Source of the DNA: Globisporangium splendens
Taxonomy: Eukaryota > Oomycota > Peronosporomycetes > Pythiales > Pythiaceae
Assembly (NCBI GenBank): GCA_006386115.1
Contig: VFIW01000044.1
Coordinates: 248,001 to 312,000 of the forward strand
Reading direction: 5' to 3'
Length of the DNA stretch: 64,000 nucleotides
Shown here: positions 31,439 through 43,171 of the stretch, piece after piece
Layout of the letters: each line of letters opens with the position of its first letter
Numbering within the stretch: position 1 is the first letter of the stretch
Translations under genes and position numbers: made by a program
Notes under the pieces: generated by a model
Told to the model about the DNA's origin: nothing
The model's database searches: none
Seen by the model: the letters and a program-made list of their open reading frames with translations, nothing else

Positions 31439-32091
31439 GTTAGTTTGCGGTGCAAACATTTAGAGAATTTGGAAGTGACTTTTTTGTGTTTCGCTGCGGT
31501 CTCCGTCAAGTCTTGAGGCTTGAGTGCTTCGTCCTGACGCCGCAGTCGCGATCACGTACGCACAAATTTTCATTAAAGGAATTGCTAAATTGATTTTTTT
31601 GATATCGAAGGAACGTAGCAATTTCCTTTTGTTTGCATTCGTTGTCGTTTGTGTACTTGTTGTGTTTGTGTACTTGTTGTGTTTGTGTGTTTGTTCACTT
31701 TGCAGCTCAGCTTTGTGGACAGCCCCACAAAATTTGGGTATCTTTTGGAGACAAGCCATTCTGCTTCAAGGATATCGACGCGTTAAACAGCAATCTGAAG
31801 ACCGCGATGGTGTGCTGCAGCCGATTACACATGAGCGGGTACGCATTTGGCTACGCAAAGCAAAGACAAAGCCTTGCATGCAATTCTGTATCTCGCAGCA
31901 TGCACTAAAGGCGCTTCTCATATCCACAATTAGTGCATGCACATGCGCCATATCGCGCTCTTCCTGCACGCGAGCAGCTCCATGTGAGACGCATCAACCA
32001 GCGGTGAAGTACCGTAATGAATGAGGAAGTGAGCTCTTCGATTTGACGACGAGTTCCAGATACGCCTCATATCGTATTTTCTTCCTTTTAG

Positions 32092-32125
<34 letters not shown>

Positions 32126-32442
32126 TGCTTGCCATACTGAGAGCAAGTGATGGGGATAGACCCACCCATCCATCATGAAGAAATCAGGGACCCTTGCGCA
32201 AGCTTCAAGCACAGTATGACGCTGTAATCCGGATAATTGAGGATGTTGTCATCGCGATTTCACATCGCATGTCAATGACGCAGTACCGTATTTCCGGACA
32301 TAAGACACCTTGTGCCTCTAGTATACTGCACTGCTTGCACATTTGCAATGCTCTTATATCCAGATAACCGCGAAATGGTTCGTTCTCGTGTTTTCGAGTT
32401 TGGCTGATCTTTCTCTAATTTGAAGCACTTGGCTCCACCTGA
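31439..32442. other. Intergenic, actin to hydrolase (convergent), with CT repeat
   Basis: Shared 3' flank of actin (plus) and the hydrolase gene (minus). Contains a perfect (CT)14 microsatellite at 32095-32122. No gene seen. Confidence 0.6.
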
Positions 32443-34205
32443 CTAGCTCTGCTTGCTGTGAATGCGGACGCTTTCAGCAAACTCCGCGATCACTCGAGAC
32501 GACCACATCGGCAGCTTGTGCTTCGCTGGCACCGGCTTCTCAAGCCCACTCTCCTCCTCGCCATCGTTGCACTCACTTCCTTCGTAAAATGCCAAGTGAC
32601 CTCCGGACTTGGTCACGCACAGAATCACGTTGGTGTTCGCGTGGATCTGCTCGACACTCGGGATCGTGATGCTGATCGGATCGTCCTCGGCATTAATGCA
32701 CAGCAGCGGCACCGCGACGTGCTCGAGACGAGTCACCGAGGACGCGTCCTCGTAGAACTCGGGGACGCTCTTGTACCCAAAGAGGATGCGCGTGAAGCGG
32801 TCATCGAACTCAAAGAGCGACTTGGCTTGGCGCAGCGATTCCAGATCGATGCCTGGATACCCCTGGAAGATCTCATGTGCGTTGCTCTGCGCCAAGCAAT
32901 AGCAATTAAACGTTAGATATGCGATCTCACCGCAGTCGTCCGTGTAAAAAACGCACCTTTTTGAACACTAGCTCAAGTAGGTTCGTGTTCAGAGCCTTCC
33001 CGTATGTGAGTCGGTTGAACAGCGTCGCGTCGATATTGCCAGAGCACTTGACCACGTCGAACGGGTTCCCAATCGAGATCGCACCGGTCAACGGAGTCTG
33101 GTCTTTTTCCTCGCCGAGGTATTTCACCAGCACATTGGCACCCATGGAAAACCCGAGTCCGATGAACGCTTCGGATCGGAAAGCGTACTTCTCGGCCAGA
33201 TACTTGGCCGTGTAGCGGAAATCGTCCGTGTATGCAATGCAAAAGAACTAGGATCCAAAACAATATCGAGTCAATCGCTCAAGTGCGTGATTCAAATAGC
33301 AAAATCTGGCGTTACCTTGGGAGTCTTCAATGGTGTTTGCGCACATCCACGCGCATTCATCACAACGGCTTGCCAGCCAGCTTTGTGCAGGCAGTGCACA
33401 GCACTTCGAATGTAGTGTTCACTGCTTCCACCAGTGAGTCCAGGGTGGATAAGCACCGTGCGTTTCGTTCGATCGATCTCAGACAACGGCGTGATCGAGC
33501 CGTCTTTCCGAACCGGAAGTGCCCAATCGAGCGAGACGATCCCGCCGTCAGGCATCTCGAGAATCTGGCGCTCATAGCAAATGTCCGGGTGCTTTTCTGT
33601 GTCATTGGCGTTTGCAAGCGCGACTGTCTGCAGGTGACTGCATAAGAGCGGAAACCAGTCAGTATCAAATTAACTAGAACCATGGCATTATCCAAATTTG
33701 TAGACGAATATGTATCACTGAGGTGAGCTTGAACTCGTACCCGTTGAACAAATACCAAAGCGGGTAGTACTTCTTCTTCGCTGCAATATGACCCAAAATA
33801 ACACGTCGTCAGCATTGAGCATTGACCACCCACATCGAAACACTTGCTCATATGTGCGTTTTGTACGCGCTTCCAAGCTACTCACTCAGTGTTTCACATC
33901 TCGCGAGCAATTCCCTATTCTTCGCCGTCGATTTGTACACGAGCTGCGGCGTCTCTGCTGTCAAGTAGTAATGCACTCTTCCCAGCAACGGCGCGAGTTT
34001 CGGCGTGATCACTGCACCAGCGACCAGCAGCACTGCGATCGAGAGCTGCCAGGAAGACGCCGCATCCAGTTGACCAAGACCTGGGAATCCCTGTTGACAA
34101 CAAACAAACAGGCAGCAATGGACCCAGTGTGAGGGCTAACAGCACTCAACAAAAACACACAGAAGAGCTCTTCGCACGCACCGCTTCAAACACGCCGTCG
34201 CTCAT
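32443..34205 (-). CDS. ABHD1/3-like (YheT-type) alpha/beta hydrolase, six exons
   Basis: Model: exons 34205-34182, 34090-33886, 33780-33741, 33637-33316, 33247-32957 and 32886-32443, with consensus splice sites, 441 residues. A hydrophobic segment near residues 20-40 (LSIAVLLVAGAVI) is a likely membrane anchor. NGHLQTV and the oxyanion region HPGLTGGSSEHYIR are typical of the ABHD1/2/3 and YheT family. The catalytic triad is visible: nucleophile Ser231 in GLGFSMGANV, Asp in NAEDDPI, His in SGGHLAFYE. Family members are lipid esterases or phospholipases, so an ER or microsomal lipase role is the best guess. On minus, CTTCATTTCCTCAGTC at 34259-34244 resembles an initiator. Two further complete copies lie at 47475-49247 and 51807-53637, with the same exon pattern. 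Confidence 0.88.
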
Positions 34206-35628
34206 GACTCCGCTCTATAGAGAGAGGCGCCGTGACTGCTGGAGACTGAGGAAATGAAGTGTTCTGCCGCGCGCCTCTGAAGTTGATCGTCTGGTCGCCC
34301 ATGCTTGTCAAGCGTGACGACGATGAGGTGACAGTGTTGATGGCATCAACAATGTTCCCAAATCGAAGTGGCCCACATCAAATTGTAGATACATGTGGTC
34401 CACGTCAGTTCAATCAACTGTGATGCGTGCATATGCGTTATTAGAGGGTTAAAGAATCACAACGTCGACAAAAGCGGGTGCCGAACATCCAATTTCATTG
34501 TCGGCGCAATCAACTTGTCATTGGATCAAAATAAACAATTTTGGGATCTTCACGAGCCACTACCGCCATTCTTGTTGCAGTTCCAGCCCTCTCTCTCTGC
34601 AACTTGGTTTTCAAAGCCATAAACGATTTGCGGCTGCTGGATGATAAACAATTCTGGGGACTCACAGATCCCCTTGTTCCCCTGTTTCAGTCTCTGCTGC
34701 TCAGCTCGAAGACAATTCGCATGAGAGATTTGCGCTTTCACTTTCGGCATGATGGCGAAAACACTGTTGTTTCGAGCAGCTCGCGACTACTCCGAAACGA
34801 GTCACTTTGGAGATCGTGACACCATTCGTTTGCTATCTGTGTGGTACTTGTTCCGATTTCAATCCGTGTGGTACTCTGCGGCTCAATTTTCGAAGCCAAT
34901 TGTGCAAACAAATCCGTTTTGAGTAGGCAAACAATTTCTGGCGATCGCAGAGCCACTTGTTTGTCGTCTTGTCTCGACCCCAAATCTGTGCAATGCCACT
35001 TCGAAGCCATCAGCATGAGATTCATCCATTTTTCGATAGCGGGCGAAAACAACTCGTGATTTCTCCAAAATGTACACTTTTTGTGATGACTCACTTGTTG
35101 CATTTTCTGCTCCAATGTGCTTGTTCTACCTAGCTAGGCAAACACAATTTTCAGGCAACTGCACGAGATTATTGCCACCACCAAACAGTGCGGTGTTGCA
35201 ATGAAGCCTCCTAAACAATTGTCACTCCGTATCCTTTCGTGTACTATTGATGCAGATTGCGCATTTGGCTGGGGCATGTGCCGTTGGTTTGCATTCATCG
35301 AGCCAAACTCCCCATCTCCCCTCTTCTCCAACATCGCACCTCTCTCTCTCTCCATGTACTCATTGCTGTACCTTCAATGACCTAAACTAACTCATAATTA
35401 ATGTGTGGTTCGGAATGACTGTTTGCGCTCGCAACAATATGTATAACCTCTAGATTGACGTCTTGTGCGATATCATACGCCTTCTATAATGTTTTGCAAA
35501 TAGACATTGACTACATAGACAGTGATCTAAATTCGCATTCACTCGAATCAGAGAGGAGCATCAGGAGGTGGAGACGACCATCACTCTGCCTCCCACCTTC
35601 GTTTCCCTTTCCGCGCACGCGTCTGGTG
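34206..35628. other. Intergenic with diverged local repeats
   Basis: No gene. Between about 34530 and 35160 a motif recurs four times in decayed form (AAACAATT followed by a short gap and GCAGAGCCACTTGTT-like text, then GAAGCCAT...GAGATT and GGCGAAAACA). Starts are near 34531, 34646, 34924 and 35137. This looks like an old local duplication array. Confidence 0.45.
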
Positions 35629-35646
35629 GCTCATTCCGCATTTTGC
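35629..35646 (+). promoter_or_regulatory. Oomycete initiator of the dehydrogenase gene
   Basis: GCTCATTCCGCATTTTGC is an almost perfect match to the oomycete initiator plus flanking region (GCTCATTYYNCAWTTT). It lies 65 bp upstream of the ATG at 35711 and supports a short first exon there. Confidence 0.75.
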
Positions 35647-35710
35647 GTCCAAGAGCCCAAGTGGAAGACAAGCGCGCGTCGTGAAGAGAAAAGAGAAGAA
35701 GTGAGAGAAG

Positions 35711-37574
35711 ATGGCGAGCTCCCCGAACAAAAGGTACGCGTGTGAATAGAGTGAACTTGAAGTTGTGCTGTGCGGCGGGTAGCGATCATGGAGCAGAAGG
35801 ATCTGCACTGCGCTTCAACCACGCAGAGCCGTCTGTTCTGTGAACGCGACGTGCTGATGTGCTAACGACTAACATATCTCGGTGCGGACAACTGCTGCTC
35901 GTAGAATGAAAGTTGGTGTGCAAGTTGCAGACAACTTGATCGATGGCGAGTTTGTTGGTCCGATTAGCAAGGAGTATGTTGATGTGATCAGTCCGGTGAC
36001 GGGCGAGGTCATCGGTAGCTGCGCGGTTTCGACCTCCCAAGATGTTGATGTCGCCGTGGCGAAGAGCCAAGAAGCATTCAAGGAATGGAGCAAGTTGACT
36101 GTCAAGTCGCGCACGGCCATCATGCTGAAGTTCCACGCGCTCATGAATGAACATGCTGGTATGTCAATGACATATTTTGTTTTTTGTTTTATTTTCGCTT
36201 GGTCGTAGTCCGTGAATCGGATTTTAATGGCTTTTGTGTTGTTGCGTGCATGTCACCAGATGAGCTGGCTGACATTGTCGTGAAAGAAAACGGAAAGAAC
36301 AAGATGGAAGCCCTTGCGAGTGTCATGAAGGGAAATGAAACCGTTGAGTACGCCTGCAGTTTGCCACAACTCACTCAAGGACGAATCTTGCAAGTGTCTC
36401 GGGGAATTACGTGCCACGAAGTCCGCGACGCGCTTGGCGTTGTCGCATGTGTGGTTCCATTCAACTTCCCTATCATGGTTCCAATGTGGACGATCCCAAT
36501 TGCGTTGACGTTGGGTAACTGTGTCATCTTGAAGCCTTCGGAGAAGGTGCCGTTGACTATGCGCCGCGTTGCAGAGCTTTTGTTGCAAGCTGGCGTTCCA
36601 AAGGGCGTCTTCCAGGTACGATAGTTATGATTCACACTGTGGATTTACCGATAGATACTGATCTCTAACCAACGTTGGAATACTGCTTGTAGATCATTAA
36701 CGGAAAAGCGGAAGCTGTGACGAGTCTCTGTGACCACCCGAAGGTGGCTGCGGTCACGTTCGTCGGATCGAGCCACGTTGCCCAGCTTGTTGCTCGTCGC
36801 TGCCGTGCGCAAGACAAGCGTGTCCTTGCGCTTGGTGGTGCTAAGAACCACTTGGTTGCTCTTCCGGATGCTGATAACGAAATGGCTGCGAAGGATATCG
36901 TCGCCTCGTACGCTGGTTGTGCTGGCCAGCGCTGCATGGCGGCTTCTGTTCTGCTTCTAGTTGGCGAATGCGATCAACTTTTGGACCTTATTGTTGAAAA
37001 GTCAAAGCAGTTGAAGCGCGGGACAGAAGCTGGCCAGGTTGGAGCAGTCATTGATCACGCATCGAAGGACCGAATCTTGAAGTGCATTAATGAAGCGGAG
37101 CAATCTGGTGTGAAGGTTCTCGTTGACGGTCGGTCATGGGCGAGTGAAGCGAAGGGATCGTGGGTTGGACCGACTGTTTTGCTTCACACGAATCCAAACG
37201 ATGCGGCGATGAAGGACGAAATCTTTGGCCCAGTGCTCTCCATTTACAAGGTGAAGTCCTTTGACGAAGCTTTGGAAGTTGAGAATGGCAACGACTACGG
37301 TAACGCTGCAAGCATCTACACGTCGAACGGTGGATACGCTGAATACTTCCAGAGTCGTTTCCGTGCGGGTATGATTGGTGTCAACATCGGCATTCCGGTG
37401 CCTCGTGAACCGTTTAGCTTTGGCGGCATGTATGGAACGAAGAGCAAGTACGGTGACATGGATATCACCGGAGATGGCTGCGTGGAGTTCTTCTCGAACC
37501 GACGCAAGATCACGTCGAAGTGGAGCACTGTCATCAACACTGCCGACACGGCCAACTTTAGTGGACAAATCTAG
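35711..37574 (+). CDS. Methylmalonate/malonate-semialdehyde dehydrogenase (acylating), four exons
   Basis: Model: exons 35711-35733, 35905-36158, 36260-36615 and 36693-37574, 504 residues. The enzyme oxidises methylmalonate or malonate semialdehyde with NAD and CoA to propionyl- or acetyl-CoA, a step in valine, thymine and beta-alanine breakdown. Family marks: VVPFNFPIMVPMWTIPIAL, PSEKVPLTMRRVAELL, VTFVGSS in the NAD site, and catalytic Cys292 in GCAGQRCMAAS, whose GQRCM context is typical of the CoA-acylating subfamily. FGPVLS and ITSKW are at the C-terminus. Exon 1 encodes only MASSPNKR; it is chosen because it joins in frame, a CTAAC branch-point run precedes the acceptor, and an initiator lies upstream. 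No clear mitochondrial presequence is visible, which is unusual for this enzyme. Confidence 0.88.
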
Positions 37575-37847
37575 ACGTGTCGCTGCTTTTAGTGGGGTGG
37601 TCTGACGCAGCATGTATGCCATCTCATGACTGCATAAATATAAATGGCGATTTGCTCACACAATGCCAACGAACACAGTCAGGGCAGGAATTGCCACATC
37701 TAGCAGCGCAGGCAAGCTGACACAGTACTGTCGTGCTTTGATGTGAGTGAGTGGCCATGTTCCTTCTTTACACTCATTGTTTAGAAAATGGGGTCCCTTG
37801 CAGCAGAATTACAAGAATCTCTCTCAAAGGGAAAAAAAGAGGTTAAC

Positions 37848-38936
37848 CTATGCAAGCATCACGATGCCGAGCGCAATGGATGCGGTCAGCGTCACGACTT
37901 GGAAAGAAGACACTGCGCGCGGTCGTGAACCTGCGTCACTCGAGATCGCGTTCGGTGCCTGTGACGCCGTAGAGTTCGACTTCTTCTTCTTGCCGCCATT
38001 CTTCTTGATCTCCAGATCCTCGGCACTCGCAGCGCACTTGTACACGCTATCGCTATCGTCAAAGAGACAAAGCGAGTCGTTCGCGAGTGTATGGCCGGTA
38101 ACGGAGCACGGTTGGGCGCCGGTGCGCGGACATTCGCCATTCTCACCCACGACGGCATTGCCGCACTTGTTTTCCACGATAGCGTCGGGGGCAAGGCAGT
38201 AGTCTGACTGGCCCGTGAGCGAAACCTTGCGGACATCTTTGCACGAGCACGCATACGTCAAGCTCGAGCCTGAACCAGCGTACTTGCCGTTGCCACTGCT
38301 TTCGCTGCTCGCTTTCGCCGACGATTTCTTTTTCGTAGAGCTGCCGCTACTGGAGCCGCTGCTCCCGCTGCCGATGCTACTCACGATACTCGTCTTCTTT
38401 GTCGTCGACGTTGTCTTCTTGGTCGACGTCAGCTTGCTTGGCGTTGTGGAAGACGCTCCCGATCCAGACGGCGATGAAGAAGACGCCGACCCCAAGGCAT
38501 CCAGGTCCGAGGTTGTCGAAGTCGTCGTGATCGCAGTAGCAGATTTCACGATCAAGTCTGGAGTCGTCGTGCTTGTTGGATCGGCAAGATCAGTCTCGCT
38601 TTCAAGCGGTGCTGATGCGCCGGACCCCGAGGAGGCTGTCGTGGGTGAGGTTGCATCGCTTACTTCGCTTTCTGACGTCGGGACGGTCGTGTCGAGCGTA
38701 TCAACACTGAGAGCAGAACTCGCAGGTTGCTGTGCAATGGAGCTTTCACCACTATCAGCGCCTGCCATCGCCGCCATGACCAGGCTGATCTCGGTGGCAT
38801 TTCCAATCAGTTCACGCCGAATCGTTGTGGTAGCACCAGATGACTGGACTACGAGGCTGCTGCAAACCACCAGCATCGCCAACAGCGTCGGCATTCTGCT
38901 GAAACTTCTGCTATTGCAAGGCGATACTCCGACCAT
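37848..38936 (-). CDS. Secreted Ser/Thr-rich (mucin-like) protein with Cys-rich domain and likely GPI anchor
   Basis: 362 residues from the first ATG; the Met at codon 15 (38894) gives a cleaner signal peptide, PTLLAMLVVCSSLVVQSSGA. About 150 residues of Ser/Thr/Ala-rich sequence follow, with Lys-Thr patches (STKKTTSTTKKTS), a likely O-glycosylated stalk. Next comes a compact domain with eight Cys (ACSCKDV, DYCLAPD, NKCGN, GECPRT, QPCSV, SLCLFDD, YKCAAS). The C-terminus is hydrophobic (VVTLTASIALGIVMLA) after a small-residue stretch, fitting GPI attachment. A cell-wall or surface protein is inferred. Oomycete cell-surface proteins of this build are common; I do not recognise a named family. 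It is convergent with the dehydrogenase gene. Confidence 0.75.
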   Translation of the reverse strand: MVGVSPCNSRSFSRMPTLLAMLVVCSSLVVQSSGATTTIRRELIGNATEISLVMAAMAGADSGESSIAQQPASSALSVDTLDTTVPTSESEVSDATSPTTASSGSGASAPLESETDLADPTSTTTPDLIVKSATAITTTSTTSDLDALGSASSSSPSGSGASSTTPSKLTSTKKTTSTTKKTSIVSSIGSGSSGSSSGSSTKKKSSAKASSESSGNGKYAGSGSSLTYACSCKDVRKVSLTGQSDYCLAPDAIVENKCGNAVVGENGECPRTGAQPCSVTGHTLANDSLCLFDDSDSVYKCAASAEDLEIKKNGGKKKKSNSTASQAPNAISSDAGSRPRAVSSFQVVTLTASIALGIVMLA

Positions 38937-40678
38937 GCTGCTTGCTTCTGGAGCGTTTGCTTTTGGAACTCAGGGTGAGTGCGCTGTTGTTTCTTGCACG
39001 CCTTGCAGTGATGATGGACTCAACCGGAGAATGCGCGCAGTCGAGTGGAAAAGAAAATGAGACTGCGAGTGCGCGCGTGAGTGAGTGAGTCGTTGGCGCT
39101 TCTGTCCTTTCCATCAGCATCATCGCTCACCACTTTGATGCGCTTGCTGCGAAGGATTAACCCCCCGCTGCTGCTATTATTATCGTTCCCGGAGAACATT
39201 CATGACCATTTCCGTGAAATCGCACTATAATGGGACGGAAATGGAACGCAGCATTGTCTCCTTTTGCTGATGTATTTTCGCTGTCCATGGATTGATTGGC
39301 AAAAGTACTTTGGGTGCCAATTGCCACTCTCTCTGGGACGATGCAGCAGTACGAAAAGCCAAGGGAGAGTGGTGCTGGCGATGTGGTCAGCATCGATCTA
39401 TTTGCAGTCGCTAAAGAGAGCGGTTGATCTCCAGGACTCGGGAGGTGCACACTAGTAAGTCAGCGCAGGCGCATCACTGTGTGACAACGCAGCAAAGCAT
39501 CCATGATGTGCAAGTGCACGCTGCGTCGCATTGCTCCAAGAGTATCATGGGAGTCAAGATACCCTATCTGGACAGCTAACCAGTTTAGATCTATTCGCAG
39601 TCGCGTTTCTGCTGCTGAGAGCTGCTGATGGTGCGAGAGTGCGTGGATGGGTGCAACGATACCGAATCGCGTCGTGCGTGCATGCAACAACAGCATTTCC
39701 AGAGCAGTGCAGTTGCTACCCGTCCCGCATGCCTTTTTTCCCTGCGAAATGCAGGAGCACACGCAACGCATCGCATTGCTCTCTCATCTCCTGATCGAAG
39801 TAAGATCGCCAATGTGTACCCATTTGAGTGGTCCAATCGTCTCCATCCGTTAAGTACATGACGCTTTTCGTTTCTTGACCAGTTGCGGTAATAATGCAGT
39901 ATGTAATTTACCAACCCAGCAAAAAAATAAAATACCACAAGCCAACGATGTTGCACGAACGTACCCACTCGTTTTGTTTTTCCTTCTACTGTGCTGTTCG
40001 TGCGACCTCGTCTGTGGAAAAAAACTGGACCTACTCGCTATGCTGCTGCTCTTCCAACCAGCCGAATGCCACCTTTCAATAAAGTGACAAAGGGATGTAG
40101 ATATATAAAGGTCAAGCCAATCAAAGTAGCAACATATCTTCCTGCTATTTGCACTACTACCCTTTTAAATCAATACAACAAAACAGTCACATTACAAAGG
40201 GTATGCATAGAGTGCCATCAGTCCGACTGTGTGCGAGCGAGAGAGGGGGAGGGAAGCCAAAACCAAAGCAAGCGGCAACGCCGAGAACGAAGCTCAAACG
40301 CTCAGCTCAGCGCATCCACCGCCTTCTGTCTACGCGTCTTGTGGACGTTTGTACGTGACGCCCGCGCATCGTCGGCGTCTGCTTCGTGTGGGTTGTGATT
40401 GCTGCACGCACTGACTCTCAAAGCGTCCTGTCTCCCATTTTGGTTCTTTCGCCACCTCGTAATCGACGACGCGCGCTGTTGCATTTCGCACGGAAGGCGC
40501 CATCATGGTACGTTGGCACTTTGGATATCGCGATCCTTCTGATATCTGCGCGCTTTGTATGTATATGCGCATGTAGTATGGAGGCGTCGTCAAGCGGCTG
40601 TGTGGATGCTCAAGTTTGCCTTCTCTCTGCGTGTGTATGAATGTGTAGCAACACGGTCGGGACGCGGAACGTGGCAAG
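38937..40678. other. Intergenic, divergent promoter region
   Basis: Lies between the secreted-protein gene (minus) and the kinase gene (plus). No supported gene or RNA. Small ORFs here lack motifs. Confidence 0.5.
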
Positions 40679-42912
40679 ATGGAAGCGCTGTTGCACCAGA
40701 TCGTGCAGGAGGAGCAGCTCAAGATGAAGCAGCTGGGCTTTGTCGAGACGTTCATCCCGTCGCCCGACAGCCCCGCGCGCTGCAGCATCTTCATGAGCGC
40801 GAACTGGCACATCTGCCGCCGCCTGCTCATGATCATCGTCAGCGGCAACGGCATCCAGCCGGGCATCTGGAGCCGTAGCCTCGTGCTCGAGTCGCCCGAG
40901 ATACCCAACCAGTACCGTTCAGGCTCCATGTACGTCTTCTCCTCTAGCGCTATTGCGTTACGTCTTCAATTGGGGAACGCTTAATTTGGTCATATTGTTG
41001 GCTGTCTCGTAGGCTCCCGTATGTGCACACGGCGCTGTCGAAGGGCTACGGTGTGATCGTGACGAATCCGAGCACGAACACGGTCAATGTGGGCAACGAG
41101 AAGGTGCCGATTCCGTACTCGAGCACGCCCGAGATGCACGTGCGCTACGTGTGGGAGACGTACGGCACGCGCACGGCGTGCTCGCAGGTATACGTCGCGG
41201 CGTACGGTCGCGGTGGCGCCTTGACAAAGCATTTGGTGTGCACGCAGCCGCTGCTGCGCTCGAAGCTCGCTGCGATCGCGTTTATCGAGTCGAGCCACCG
41301 CATCGAAGTCGACGATACACAGGAAGTGCGCGGTCTGCTGGGCACGCGCGCCATCAACTGGCAGCGCTCGAAGGAAGGTCCCGGCACGCAGCTGCAGGAT
41401 TGCACGCAGCTCGGGTGTCTGAGTCTCTCGGCGGGCGAACCGCGCGGCGCAGAGCAGAAGTCGTCGAACACGGCGTGGACGATTGCGGCGAGTATGGACA
41501 CGGTCTTTGCGTTCTTTGAAAGCGCGAGAGGGTCCATGCCCGACGAACCTGTGGAGGACGAGCTCATGGACGAGATGAGTCGTCTCTCCGAGTACGCGTA
41601 CGCCGGCGCCGCGGCCATGTCGTCGGCAGCGTATCTGCAGGACCATCAGGAGGATGCCGAGATCTTGAGCGAAGACGACCAAGGCGGCGGAAATAGCGGG
41701 TACGCAGCAGGTGGCGATGCCGCGGGCCAGCAGGGCAGCGCGCGCACGCGTCGAAGCAGTGCGCGCAATTCGCGACGCAGCATGGTCATCTCGACGTCAA
41801 TGAGCGTGAACGACTTCGATCTGCTCTCGGTCGTCGGGAAGGGAGCGTATGGCAAGGTGTTTTTAGCGAAGAAGAAGACGGGGCGCAACGGTGGTCGCAT
41901 CTACGCGATGAAAGTGCTGCGCAAGCAGGATGTGTTCAAGAAGAAGCAGGTGGAGCACACCAAGTCGGAGCAGCGCATCCTCAAGCACGTCGAGCACCCG
42001 TTCGTCGTGCGACTCCGGTACGCGTTCCAGAACAACCACAAGTTGTACCTCGTCATGGATTACTACAGCGGCGGCTCGCTGTTTGTGCACTTGCGCAAGA
42101 ACAAACGGTTCACAGAGAACCGCGCCAAGTTTTATGCCGCTGAGCTCGTGCTCTCGCTCGCGCACTTGCACTACATGCACATCATGTACCGCGATCTGAA
42201 GCTCGAGAACATCCTGATGGACGCCGAAGGCCACATCGCGATCACGGACTTTGGGCTCTCGAAGGAGGACGACGAAGGCTCGACGTTCGTCGGCACGCCC
42301 GAGTACTTGGCGCCCGAGCTACTCTGCAGTCAGCGGACGGCGTCGTCGTACGGCAACACGATCGACTGGTGGAGCTACGGCGTGCTCGTGTACGAGATGA
42401 TTCAGGGCCACACGCCGTTCTGGGACAAGAACCGGCGTCAGATGTTTCAGAATATCTTGTCCAAGGAGCCGTTGTATCCGGCGGAGCTGTTCTCGCCGAC
42501 GGCGACGGATTTCCTGCAGCGGCTGCTGGTGAAGAACCCGCGACGGCGCATGGGGTGCGGCGCTGAGGGCGCGTTGGAGATCATGCGCCACCCGTGGTTC
42601 GAGGGCGTGGACTGGGACGCGCTCCTGCAGCGTCGCGTCGAGCCCCCGTTCAAGCCGCAAGTCGGTCTGGACGCCCAGGGCAACCCTCGAAACCGCACGA
42701 GTAGCTCGCTGGCCACGGAACTGCAGTACGTGCCGAACGTGTTCAAGCAGCAGGAGGTCGCGGACTCGCCCGTCGTGGGCGTGCTCGGTTCGTCCAGCGG
42801 CGCGCACACGATGCACTTCGACGACTTTAGTTATATGGGCAGTGACATCATGGGCTCGCGGCGCACGTCGCTTTTCCGCGAGAGCGACCTGAAAATGGAA
42901 TTGGGCGACTAA
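40679..42912 (+). CDS. ARB2/FAM172-type domain fused to an AGC protein kinase
   Basis: Exons 40679-40929 and 41013-42912, 716 residues. Residues 1-290 match the ARB2/FAM172 alpha/beta-hydrolase-like family: IFMSANW, LLMIIVSGNGIQPGIWSR, KGYGVIVTNPSTN, HVRYVWETY and VYVAAYGRGG. The last is the nucleophile elbow, with the usual AHSYGG Ser lost. An acidic and Gly-rich linker follows, then a kinase domain (352-610): GKGAYGKV, Lys384 in YAMKVLRK, YRDLKLEN (476-483, Leu where AGC kinases have Pro), DFG at 496, activation loop STFVGTPEYLAPE, and a C-terminal hydrophobic motif FDDFSY (686-691), the site that activates S6K/AKT-like kinases. Ser/Thr kinase activity is well supported; the N-terminal half is probably a non-catalytic binding domain. 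The intron lies inside the ARB2 part and the second exon is continuous through both domains, so the fusion is real. Confidence 0.88.
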
Positions 42913-43171
42913 GTAAAAAGAGGGAGCGGTCGACGACGACGGAAGAATGAGCCAAGCACGATAGGAGGAGCGGAGAAGGAAAATGTGTACGCGTGTTGTT
43001 GTGTGTTGTTTTTTCTTTTTTCTTTTTTCATATAAGTTCGTTTTCTCTCGCTTCTGCACACGCATACGCCGCCATTTTCCACCGTCAACCTTCTTCTTTA
43101 TTACGTTCTCTTGCTCTCTCTTGTGTGCTTGATGGATGAATGAAAAATGAATGCAACGTCTGTGTGTATCT

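Noticed and set aside
30281..31459. 392-codon open frame antisense to actin
   Set aside because: It mirrors the actin gene exactly and is His/Arg/Leu-rich, as expected from the biased codons of the sense strand. No motif.
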